DNA from: Cocleimonas sp.
GTDB lineage: Bacteria; Pseudomonadota; Gammaproteobacteria; Thiotrichales; Thiotrichaceae
NCBI GenBank assembly: GCA_023145535.1
Contig: JAGLDQ010000233.1
Coordinates: 1 to 5,417, forward strand
Reading direction: 5' to 3'
DNA: 5,417 nucleotides
The translations under genes were made by a program, and so were the position numbers. Positions 1-5,417 of this stretch are shown here, one piece after another. Numbering within the stretch: the stretch's first letter is position 1; every line of letters begins with the position of its first letter. Below the pieces are notes generated by a model. It had not been told where the DNA came from, ran no database searches, and saw only the letters and a program-made list of their open reading frames with translations.

Positions 1-398
1 CCTACACCAATTTGATTGGTAATAACAAACCACGTCCATTTCCAGTTATATGCGCCTGCCAGTTCAAGCCAGAACGCGTGGTCGCGCACATGGTTATCAT
101 CAATACTAATACTAACCGCCGCCACTTTATCTTGATGCCACATGCAAACACTTGGGATTAGATCTTCCGTGGGCCAATCTCTATCGGTGACCTCAAAGCG
201 CGCCCTATTCTGCGGATCGGGTAAGTTTAACTGTTGCCCATGTGCTTCTATATGCCTTGTTGCTTCTGACGCACCCCCTAAGGTTTCAGGTTTGTTTTTT
301 GCGCCATTCTTTTTGTTGTTTTTTTGATCCTTATTTATGTGTTGTAAACTATTTAAAATATCATCATACGATGACTCATCATCACTTATTTTACTCAT
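1..398 (-). CDS. NodB-type polysaccharide deacetylase-like protein, N-terminal part (gene continues past the left edge)
   Basis: Reading leftwards from an ATG at 398-396, the frame stays open for 132 codons to the window edge, so the C-terminus is missing. The start is supported by GAGGA (403-407) four bases upstream. Residues 1-45 are hydrophilic and low in complexity, rich in D, S, N and K (for example KDQKNNKKNGAKNK), with no signal peptide or membrane segment. Residues 92-127 resemble the opening of a polysaccharide deacetylase (NodB/CE4) domain: a hydrophobic strand, then SISIDDNH with the Asp pair at 100-101 where the family has TFDDG, a helix, and a second strand WTWFVIT resembling the usual 'ATFFV'. 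In that family the first Asp is the catalytic base and the second binds the metal. The His-containing motif 2 would lie beyond the edge, so activity cannot be judged. The gene follows rhlB in the same direction after 101 bp. The lack of an export signal suggests a cytoplasmic protein or a remote substrate. The family call is moderately sure and the substrate is unknown. Confidence 0.72.
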   Translation of the reverse strand, partial: MSKISDDESSYDDILNSLQHINKDQKNNKKNGAKNKPETLGGASEATRHIEAHGQQLNLPDPQNRARFEVTDRDWPTEDLIPSVCMWHQDKVAAVSISIDDNHVRDHAFWLELAGAYNWKWTWFVITNQIGV

Positions 399-402
399 GG
401 TA

Positions 403-407
403 TCCTC
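403..407 (-). promoter_or_regulatory. Ribosome binding site of the left-hand deacetylase-like gene
   Basis: On the minus strand this reads GAGGA, followed by the four bases TACC and then the ATG at 398-396. It supports that ATG as the true start. This matters because the gene is cut by the window edge and the protein begins with an unusual hydrophilic stretch. Confidence 0.6.
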
Positions 408-423
408 GCTAATTTTTAATTAT

Positions 424-440
424 TTGCTTCCCCAAAGCAA
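424..440. repeat. Small inverted repeat in the spacer between rhlB and the downstream gene
   Basis: TTGCTT (424-429) and AAGCAA (435-440) are perfect inverted copies around a five-base loop, CCCCA. Neither strand has a T-run directly after the stem, so it does not look like a standard intrinsic terminator. It lies inside the probable leader of the minus-strand gene starting at 398. It could be an operator half-site pair, an RNA hairpin in that leader, or chance. The rest of the 399-499 spacer is AT-rich. On the minus strand it contains TATACT (445-440), a possible -10 box, but I found no convincing -35 partner. Confidence 0.3.
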
Positions 441-499
441 GTATAGGATTAAAAAATAGCGATACTGGTAAAATCAGTCCTATTATTTATTTTAAATGA

Positions 500-1840
500 T
501 TACTTATTTCCTGATTGTGACGGAGGCTTCCCTGAACGCGGCTTAGTATTAAATGTTCGATTACGATTATTATGCCGTTTCTGATTTCCTCCTGATTTTT
601 TACCCGTAAACTTAGGCTTCTTACCACGATGCGAAGGCGCACTCCGCTCTCCCTTAATGGGCCTTTTAAGCTCTGCTAGTAACTCCGATGACACCGTTGC
701 CATTGGAATTTGCATTTCAATTAAGTCCTCAATGGGTGACAAATAAAATGCCGTATCTTCACAGGCAAAACTATGAGCTTCTCCTGATGCACCAGCGCGG
801 GCTGTGCGCCCTATTCGGTGTACATAGTCTTCTTCTACTTGGGGCAAATCAAAGTTAAACACATGCGACACATCATCAATATGCAAACCACGTGCGGCAA
901 CATCAGTCGCAACTAAGAGTTGATATTTTCCTTCTTCAAACTGCTTTAAGAGGCGTTCACGTTTGTTTTGACGTACATCACCTGAAATCATGGCCGCTTT
1001 AATATCATTGCCACGACAAAAATCATCAATCCTTTCCGCATTGCGTTTTGTGTTAACAAAAACGATGGCGCGAAAGGGTTGTAATTTATTAATCAGGCCG
1101 AGTAACAAGGGTATTTTTTCATCATTGGCGGGGTAATAAACCCATTGATCTATTTTCTTGGTATTCACCGCCTGGGCTTTTATCTCCACTTTTTCAGGGC
1201 TGTTCATATGCTCATAGGCAAGCTCTAACACACGATGCGATAAGGTGGCGGAAAATAACATATTCAAGCGCTTGTCTGGCTTGGGTAAGCGGTGTAATAA
1301 AAAACGAATATCGTTGATAAAACCAAGATCAAACATGCGATCTGCTTCATCAAGAATCAGCCCTTGGCAGTGTTTTAGATTAAAAACACGCTGCTTCCAA
1401 TAATCAATAATCCGCCCAGGTGTGCCAATAAGAATATCAGTGCCTTTTTCGATATTTCTTTTTTGCTTATCAAAACCAGTACCGCCATAAGCAAGGGAGA
1501 ATTTTAACCCTGTATCCTTACCCAGCACCTCTGCATCTTTCGCAATTTGTATCGCTAACTCACGCGTGGGTGCCAAAATCAAACAACGCACATCGGTTGG
1601 TTTTTTATTTTTTAGCGGGTGATTGAGCAGATATTGAAACATGCCAAGCAAAAAAGCGGCCGTCTTTCCTGTGCCTGTTTGTGCTTGTCCTGCAACATCT
1701 TTTCCTTGTAAGGAAAGTGGTAGCGTTTCAGCTTGAATGGGGGTGCAATATTCAAAGCCAGCCGCTTCGATAGCAGATTGAATTTCAGGAAGTAGAGAAA
1801 AATCAGCGAACCTGACATCGCTTAAATGAGTAGTATCCAT
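500..1840 (-). CDS. rhlB: ATP-dependent DEAD-box RNA helicase RhlB
   Basis: A complete 446-residue DEAD-box helicase. Motifs occur in the canonical order: Q motif GFEYCTPIQ (28-36), motif I AQTGTGKT (53-60), Ia PTREL (91-95), Ib TPGR (140-143), II DEAD (164-167), III SAT (197-199), a motif-IV region IVFVNTK (259-265), V ATDVAARGLH (311-320), and VI HRIGRTARAG (341-350). From memory of E. coli RhlB, the match extends through the N-terminus (THL..., then F.DF.L.P), VAGQAQTGTGKT, LAYGG.G.DKQ and RLNMLFSATLS, which separates it from RhlE, SrmB and DeaD and fixes the start codon. Residues beyond about 392 form a basic, G/K/R/N-rich tail typical of the family and likely to aid RNA binding. In E. 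coli RhlB unwinds structured RNA for the RNase E degradosome; that role is inferred here by homology. The only sequence before the ATG is CTCTGGGT, a weak ribosome binding site. I see no clear terminator after the stop, so read-through into the next minus-strand gene is possible. Confidence 0.96.
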   Translation of the reverse strand: MDTTHLSDVRFADFSLLPEIQSAIEAAGFEYCTPIQAETLPLSLQGKDVAGQAQTGTGKTAAFLLGMFQYLLNHPLKNKKPTDVRCLILAPTRELAIQIAKDAEVLGKDTGLKFSLAYGGTGFDKQKRNIEKGTDILIGTPGRIIDYWKQRVFNLKHCQGLILDEADRMFDLGFINDIRFLLHRLPKPDKRLNMLFSATLSHRVLELAYEHMNSPEKVEIKAQAVNTKKIDQWVYYPANDEKIPLLLGLINKLQPFRAIVFVNTKRNAERIDDFCRGNDIKAAMISGDVRQNKRERLLKQFEEGKYQLLVATDVAARGLHIDDVSHVFNFDLPQVEEDYVHRIGRTARAGASGEAHSFACEDTAFYLSPIEDLIEMQIPMATVSSELLAELKRPIKGERSAPSHRGKKPKFTGKKSGGNQKRHNNRNRTFNTKPRSGKPPSQSGNK

Positions 1841-2020
1841 ACCCAGAGCTTAACATGATAAAGCAAAATTTTCTGCACCAATCACATAACTAATGGCGCT
1901 CGTTTATTTCTATTTTTTATCCGTTAAAACAAGCCGTTTGATGTAAATACAGTTCATTTTTGATTAGAAAAAATACTTAATTCTAGGTTCTATTAATTAT
2001 TACATATCAAGGATGTCATT
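1841..2020. promoter_or_regulatory. Divergent intergenic region between rhlB and the secreted deacetylase
   Basis: This 180-bp AT-rich spacer separates two genes transcribed away from each other, so it should carry both promoters and any operators. I could not assign either promoter with confidence. On the plus strand, TTGATG (1938-1943) and TTGATT (1960-1965) are -35-like, but neither has a good -10 box at 16-18 bp. AT-rich stretches at 1961-2005 (TACTTAAT, TATTAATTAT) could contain the -10. AAGGA at 2009-2013, seven bases before the ATG at 2021, is the ribosome binding site of the deacetylase gene. Confidence 0.5.
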
Positions 2021-5000
2021 ATGAATAATGCAAGTTTTATGCTTAGGCTATTGCTAAGTCTAAGTTTCTTTTTACTGCTCAGTAATACACAAGCTGCCCC
2101 TATTGTTATAGATGGTAATTTATCAGACTGGTCTGAAAACGACCGTCTGGAAGTGCCTCCCAGAACACCAGTTGCAGGTTTTGAGCTTTATGGTCGTTAT
2201 GAAAGTAATAGCTATAAGATTGCATTACATAGTACGAGTGGGTCTATTGGTACTAGCTCAACATTCTGGTTAAATACAGATCAAAATTCAACCACAGGCT
2301 ATTTAATTTGGGGATTTGCCAGTGGTGCGGAATACAATATTAATATTGCACCTGACGGAAAGCCTTATTTATACACGGGCGCTGATGGCGAAACGCTGGT
2401 AGCAGGCCCTCTAGAGCATATTATTGCGTCTGATGGAGCTTCAGGCTCTGTGATAGAAATAAATCTCCCCGAAACATTGATTGGCTCTCCGACCAATAGT
2501 GGAATTAATCTGTTGGTGGATGTCAATAATACCACTTTCTTACCCGTAAGTTATTCCCCCCATAATAACAACTATATCATTCACAAAGCCCCTTTAATTG
2601 AGTTAGGAAACATTCAAATTGATGGCGACAAGTCTGATTGGAATAATAATGACCGATTGGATCTTGGATCACATCATGCCGTTGATGATGCCGAACTCTA
2701 TGGACGCTATGAAGCGGGTAAATATAAAATATTACTGCATCACTTTAATCAGGATATTGGTACAAACACCACAATTTGGTTGAATACAGATCAAAATGCA
2801 GCAACCGGTCATCAACTTTGGGGCTGGGCAGGTGGTGCTGAATTTAATATCAATATTTACTCCGATGGTAAACCTTATCTCTATAGGGATAATGCCAGTC
2901 AAACTTATGTTGCAGGGCCATTAAATTATGCAAAAGTTAGTGACAATCAGGGTGGATCAATACTAGAGCTTGAAGTACCTGAGTCATTAATTGGTACGCC
3001 GACTGGGGATGGAATTAATCTTCTTGTGGATGTGAATGACTCTATTTTCATGCCACGTGCTTACGCTCCAAGTAGTAATAATTACAAACTGTCTCGCTTC
3101 CCTAGCAAAGCGCCAATCGGTATCGTTTATTCAAAAACAACCGAAGGTCATTTCTTTAATAAAAAAGCTTACGCACAATTATTTATGAGTGTACAGGCGC
3201 AGGCAATGATGGCAGGCATGCCGTTTGATCTACTGAGCGAAGATGACTTATTGAATATTGGTAAAATCAAACACTATAAAACCTTGGTTTTCCCTTCTTT
3301 TGCTAATGTTAAGGCATCTCAGCTCGCTACTATTGAGCAAACACTCAATCTAGCCGTCAACCAATACAAGATAGGAATTATCACCGCAGGAAACTTCCTA
3401 ACGAATGATGAAACAGGCGCAGCACTTGCGGGTGATTCGTACTCGCGCATGAAGTCATTTATAGGGGTTGAGCGCACCTCTGGTGCATCATCCGTTGATA
3501 TTGAATATAAAATATCCAACATTAATCATCCTATCACGAGTGGTGAATACAGCGCTGGCGAGGTCATTAAAAATTATAATGGGATTGGAACGCATTATTT
3601 CTCGCCGACTGGAAGCTACAATAACGCCATTATTGCAACGCAAATAGTGGATGGTGACACACATAATGCATTAATCACCATTGATCATGGGGGGCGACAC
3701 GCCCATTTTGCCACCGTTGCTCATATGACAGATGTCAATTTGCTTTGGTCAACGATGCAGTGGAGTGTTTTTGGTGGCAAAGCGCCCGCTTCATTACAAA
3801 TGAGTCGTCATAAAGCCATTTTTGTATCACGTAATGATATGGATCAGAGCATGTTTAGCGATGAAGTTGCGACTGTCAATGGTGAGTTATTAACGGTCTT
3901 GCAAACGTGGAAGACTAATTATGACTTTGTTGGTTCTTATTACATCAACTTAGGCAATAACCCTTCCAATCAAGAGGAGACAAACTGGAGCTACTCAGGG
4001 CCGCTCTATCAAAACTATATGGCATTAGGGAATGAAATTGGAACGCATTCTTATACGCATCCACATGACACTAACCTAATCAGTGATGCCGATATTAGCT
4101 TTGAGTTTAAAGATTCTCGCACCATCATTGAGCAACAACTAGGATTAACCAATCTGGGGGCGGCGGTTCCTGGTATGCCTGAAGGCTTGCATGCATCAAC
4201 TGAAATACTTCAGCATGTTGACTATTTATCGGGGGGATATTCTGCTATAGGTGCAGGTTATACGAATGCAATGGGATTCCTTGACCCCTCCTATAATAAG
4301 GTTTACCTAAGTCCTAACATGTCATTTGACTTCACTTTGATTGGCTTTCAAAACTTAACGGCGGCACAAGCAAAACAAGTCTGGTTTAATGAGTTTGATG
4401 CCTTGGTAGCGCATAATAATCAAGCATTAATTCACTGGCCTTGGCATGACTATGGTCCAAATGATACGGATAATGCCGGCTATACGCTTGATATGTTTGA
4501 TTCATTAATCAGTAAAGCACACCAATTTGGCTCTGAGTTTATTACAGGTAAAGATTTTTCCAATAGAATCAAAGCATTTGGTAATGCGGGTATTTCAATA
4601 TCTAAACAAGGAAATACGATTATTAGCAAAGTACGTGCTAATAATAGTGGTCAATTTGCACTGAAAGTTGCTGAAGATAGCGCGATCAAATCCGTAGACA
4701 ATTGGTATGCCTATGATGATAAACATGTCTTTCTTGATAGTAATGGGGGCAACTACACCATTCGCTTAGGAAGCACACCCGATGCAGTCACCCATATTTC
4801 TGCACTTCCTAGCCGCAGCCAGCTAATCGCTGCCAGTGGTGATGGAACTGACCTTGCCTTTACCTTTAAAGGAAAAGGTAAAGTGAAGGTTGCGCTGAAA
4901 TGTGATCCATCAAGCATCAATGTTAGTGGTGGAAGTAATAGTTATACCACGGTGGGATCATCTGCAATCACGATCAACTTTAGTAATGATATTCAACATG

Positions 5001-5032
5001 CGGAGACTGTTGTCGATGTGAGCTGTAATTAA
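2021..5032 (+). CDS. Secreted multidomain exopolysaccharide deacetylase, PelA/Agd3 (CE18)-like, with duplicated N-terminal module
   Basis: A 1003-residue protein with AAGGA seven bases before its ATG. Residues 1-25 form a signal peptide: a hydrophobic core at 6-20 and likely Sec cleavage after TQA (23-25). Residues 28-360 are two tandem 170-residue modules, each opening with IDGxxSDW and containing ELYGRYE, WLNTDQN and INLLVDVN. These look like beta-sandwich, possibly CBM9/DOMON-like, carbohydrate-binding modules, but the family is not certain. Residues 363-585 alternate strands and helices like the Rossmann/flavodoxin-like part of PelA. Residues about 597-850 are NodB-like: D606-M-D608 replaces the usual DD, H676-SYT-H680 matches the HxxxH metal motif, and LIHWPWHDYG (803-812) corresponds to the late catalytic His motif, H805. 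Residues 855-1003 are a beta-rich tail with the protein's only two cysteines, C961 and C1002, which may pair. In PelA and Agd3 this type of domain removes acetyl groups from N-acetylgalactosamine-containing exopolysaccharide. The same activity here, in the periplasm or outside the cell, is inferred. No glycosyl hydrolase domain like that at the PelA N-terminus is recognisable. No neighbouring pel genes are visible. The gene ends just before a strong terminator, so it is probably monocistronic. Confidence 0.8.
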   Translation: MNNASFMLRLLLSLSFFLLLSNTQAAPIVIDGNLSDWSENDRLEVPPRTPVAGFELYGRYESNSYKIALHSTSGSIGTSSTFWLNTDQNSTTGYLIWGFASGAEYNINIAPDGKPYLYTGADGETLVAGPLEHIIASDGASGSVIEINLPETLIGSPTNSGINLLVDVNNTTFLPVSYSPHNNNYIIHKAPLIELGNIQIDGDKSDWNNNDRLDLGSHHAVDDAELYGRYEAGKYKILLHHFNQDIGTNTTIWLNTDQNAATGHQLWGWAGGAEFNINIYSDGKPYLYRDNASQTYVAGPLNYAKVSDNQGGSILELEVPESLIGTPTGDGINLLVDVNDSIFMPRAYAPSSNNYKLSRFPSKAPIGIVYSKTTEGHFFNKKAYAQLFMSVQAQAMMAGMPFDLLSEDDLLNIGKIKHYKTLVFPSFANVKASQLATIEQTLNLAVNQYKIGIITAGNFLTNDETGAALAGDSYSRMKSFIGVERTSGASSVDIEYKISNINHPITSGEYSAGEVIKNYNGIGTHYFSPTGSYNNAIIATQIVDGDTHNALITIDHGGRHAHFATVAHMTDVNLLWSTMQWSVFGGKAPASLQMSRHKAIFVSRNDMDQSMFSDEVATVNGELLTVLQTWKTNYDFVGSYYINLGNNPSNQEETNWSYSGPLYQNYMALGNEIGTHSYTHPHDTNLISDADISFEFKDSRTIIEQQLGLTNLGAAVPGMPEGLHASTEILQHVDYLSGGYSAIGAGYTNAMGFLDPSYNKVYLSPNMSFDFTLIGFQNLTAAQAKQVWFNEFDALVAHNNQALIHWPWHDYGPNDTDNAGYTLDMFDSLISKAHQFGSEFITGKDFSNRIKAFGNAGISISKQGNTIISKVRANNSGQFALKVAEDSAIKSVDNWYAYDDKHVFLDSNGGNYTIRLGSTPDAVTHISALPSRSQLIAASGDGTDLAFTFKGKGKVKVALKCDPSSINVSGGSNSYTTVGSSAITINFSNDIQHAETVVDVSCN
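2102..2590 (+). repeat. First copy of a 510-bp-period tandem coding repeat (module 1 of the secreted deacetylase)
   Basis: Encodes residues 28-190. It aligns with residues 198-360 at a constant offset of 170 residues, with no insertion or deletion. By hand count 88 of 163 aligned residues are identical (about 54%). Shared blocks include SDW, NDRL, ELYGRYE, WLNTDQN, DGKPYLY, VAGPL and INLLVDVN. Codons have diverged even where residues match, so the duplication is old and both copies appear to be under selection. Confidence 0.9.
2612..3100 (+). repeat. Second copy of the tandem coding repeat (module 2 of the secreted deacetylase)
   Basis: Encodes residues 198-360, opening with IDGDKSDW and closing in NNYKLSRF. 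The seven residues 191-197 link it to module 1. Aromatic residues at matching places (W83/W253, W97/W267, Y116/Y286, Y118/Y288) are candidates for sugar stacking. The conserved NTDQN..TG loop (85-93 and 255-263) could bind a metal such as calcium. Both ideas are inference from composition, not from a recognised family signature. Confidence 0.88.
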
Positions 5033-5071
5033 GATCTTTAGAGTCTAACTTATTCGACGCTAAAATCTTAA
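5029..5071 (+). other. Imperfect stem-loop overlapping the stop codon of the secreted deacetylase gene
   Basis: TTAAGAT (5029-5035) pairs with ATCTTAA (5065-5071), and TTTAG (5037-5041) pairs with CTAAA (5060-5064), leaving C5036 bulged. GTC (5043-5045) and GAC (5056-5058) could extend the stem inside the loop. The TAA stop (5030-5032) lies in the left arm. The stem is AT-rich and followed only by GTTTTA, so it is at best a weak terminator or a 3'-end stabiliser ahead of the stronger hairpin at 5088. Confidence 0.35.
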
Positions 5072-5087
5072 GTTTTACGGTTAAACT

Positions 5088-5123
5088 AAAGCCACACAGA
5101 AAGAATTTTCTGTGTGGCTTTTT
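5088..5123 (+). terminator. Strong intrinsic (Rho-independent) terminator of the secreted deacetylase gene
   Basis: A perfect 15-bp stem: AAAGCCACACAGAAA (5088-5102) pairs with TTTCTGTGTGGCTTT (5107-5121) around a four-base loop, GAAT. The right arm runs into a five-T tract (5119-5123). It lies 55 bp after the stop codon. The A-tract on the left arm gives a shorter U-tract on the opposite strand, so weak termination from the right is possible, but no minus-strand gene is seen to use it. Confidence 0.93.
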
Positions 5124-5339
5124 ACATTAAAAATCATCGATACTAAAGGCATGAGTGGCATTTTTCTTACGAATATAACTAAAAAAATGAGTAAAAAATC
5201 ATCTTATCCAGACCTTGCCTCCTCTTATCCTCAAACTATTTATAAAATAATTGTATAAAAAGTATCTTCATTCCTCCTATTAGGATTCAGAATCACATTT
5301 CTTAAGTCCTTACAACATTTTACAACCTAGGAATGACTA
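5124..5339. promoter_or_regulatory. Intergenic region upstream of the lipoprotein gene
   Basis: AT-rich, with no convincing gene. It should hold the promoter of the plus-strand gene at 5340, because a strong terminator lies just upstream. The TATTTATAAAATAATTGTAT stretch at 5237-5256 is the most promoter-like part and contains TATAAA (5241-5246). A TTGCCT at 5215-5220 is 20 bp from it, too far for a good sigma-70 pair. Close to the gene, TTACAAC occurs twice, 10 bp apart (5310-5316 and 5320-5326), the spacing of one helical turn. AGGA at 5329-5332, seven bases before the ATG, is the ribosome binding site. Confidence 0.4.
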
Positions 5340-5417
5340 ATGACGGCTATCAAAAATAATTTTATTCCGCTTGTATCAAGCACACTTCTTTTTTCCTTGC
5401 TCACCGCTTGTGGCAGC
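5340..5417 (+). CDS. Probable outer- or inner-membrane lipoprotein, N-terminal part (gene continues past the right edge)
   Basis: Only the first 26 codons are present. They encode a textbook lipoprotein signal peptide: a short start with one Lys (K5), a hydrophobic core (about residues 8-21: FIPLVSSTLLFSLL) and the lipobox LTAC (21-24). C24 is the expected lipidated cysteine and is followed by G-S. Since residue 2 of the mature form is Gly rather than Asp, the usual E. coli inner-membrane retention signal is absent. The start is set by AGGA (5329-5332) at a seven-base spacing. An ATG at 5333 in another frame stops after eight codons. Nothing of the mature protein is visible beyond C-G-S, so its function cannot be given. 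A role alongside the upstream deacetylase is possible but unsupported, and a terminator separates the two genes. Confidence 0.75.
   Translation, partial: MTAIKNNFIPLVSSTLLFSLLTACGS

Noticed and set aside
142..327. Plus-strand open frame of 61 codons
   Set aside because: It lies antisense to the deacetylase-like gene at 1-398, which has a good ribosome binding site and a recognisable motif. Its own translation shows no family features.
1612..1818. Minus-strand open frame of 68 codons
   Set aside because: It is an alternative frame inside rhlB, whose reading frame is certain from helicase motifs.
1855..1860. TATCAT on the minus strand as the rhlB -10 box
   Set aside because: It lies only 14 bp from the rhlB start codon, which would leave almost no leader, and no good -35 box pairs with it.
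3319..3522. Minus-strand open frame of 67 codons
   Set aside because: It is antisense to the middle of the secreted deacetylase and shows no domain or start-site support.
5151..5258. Small plus-strand open frame of 35 codons in the downstream intergenic region
   Set aside because: AAGG lies only one base before its ATG, too close to act as a ribosome binding site. The peptide is unremarkable and there is no other sign of coding.
5273..5283. Short palindrome TCCTATTAGGA upstream of the lipoprotein gene
   Set aside because: A five-base arm with a one-base centre is common by chance in AT-rich DNA and nothing links it to a known operator.
5333..5359. ATG at 5333 as the start of the lipoprotein
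   Set aside because: This frame meets a stop after eight codons. The ATG at 5340 is better spaced from AGGA and gives a perfect lipoprotein signal.

Overview
The window looks like chromosomal DNA of an AT-rich gammaproteobacterium. The best evidence is a full-length DEAD-box helicase that matches RhlB along its whole length, including its N-terminus; RhlB is typical of Gammaproteobacteria. Genus cannot be called. No tRNA, rRNA, insertion sequence or CRISPR array was seen.

Layout, left to right. (1) Positions 1-398, minus strand: the first 132 codons of a gene that runs off the left edge. It has a low-complexity hydrophilic N-terminus followed by the opening of a NodB-type polysaccharide deacetylase domain. 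(2) 399-499: a short spacer with a small inverted repeat. (3) 500-1840, minus strand: rhlB. (4) 1841-2020: a divergent intergenic region. (5) 2021-5032, plus strand: a secreted 1003-residue multidomain protein with a signal peptide, two tandem 170-residue beta-rich modules, an alpha/beta domain, a divergent NodB-like deacetylase domain and a beta-rich C-terminus. I read it as an exopolysaccharide deacetylase related to the PelA deacetylase region and to fungal Agd3 (family CE18). (6) 5033-5339: a stem-loop at the stop codon, a strong intrinsic terminator at 5088-5123, and AT-rich DNA. (7) 5340-5417, plus strand: the first 26 codons of a probable lipoprotein that runs off the right edge.

How the parts relate. 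The large deacetylase appears to be a single-gene transcription unit: it has its own divergent upstream region and ends in a strong terminator. The rhlB gene and the left-hand deacetylase point the same way, 101 bp apart, and could be co-transcribed. The main interest is the large secreted deacetylase, with its duplicated putative carbohydrate-binding N-terminus and non-standard metal motif. A second, apparently unexported NodB-type protein lies on the other side of rhlB. A shared polysaccharide pathway is only a suggestion, because both outer genes are cut and no glycosyltransferase or export gene is visible.
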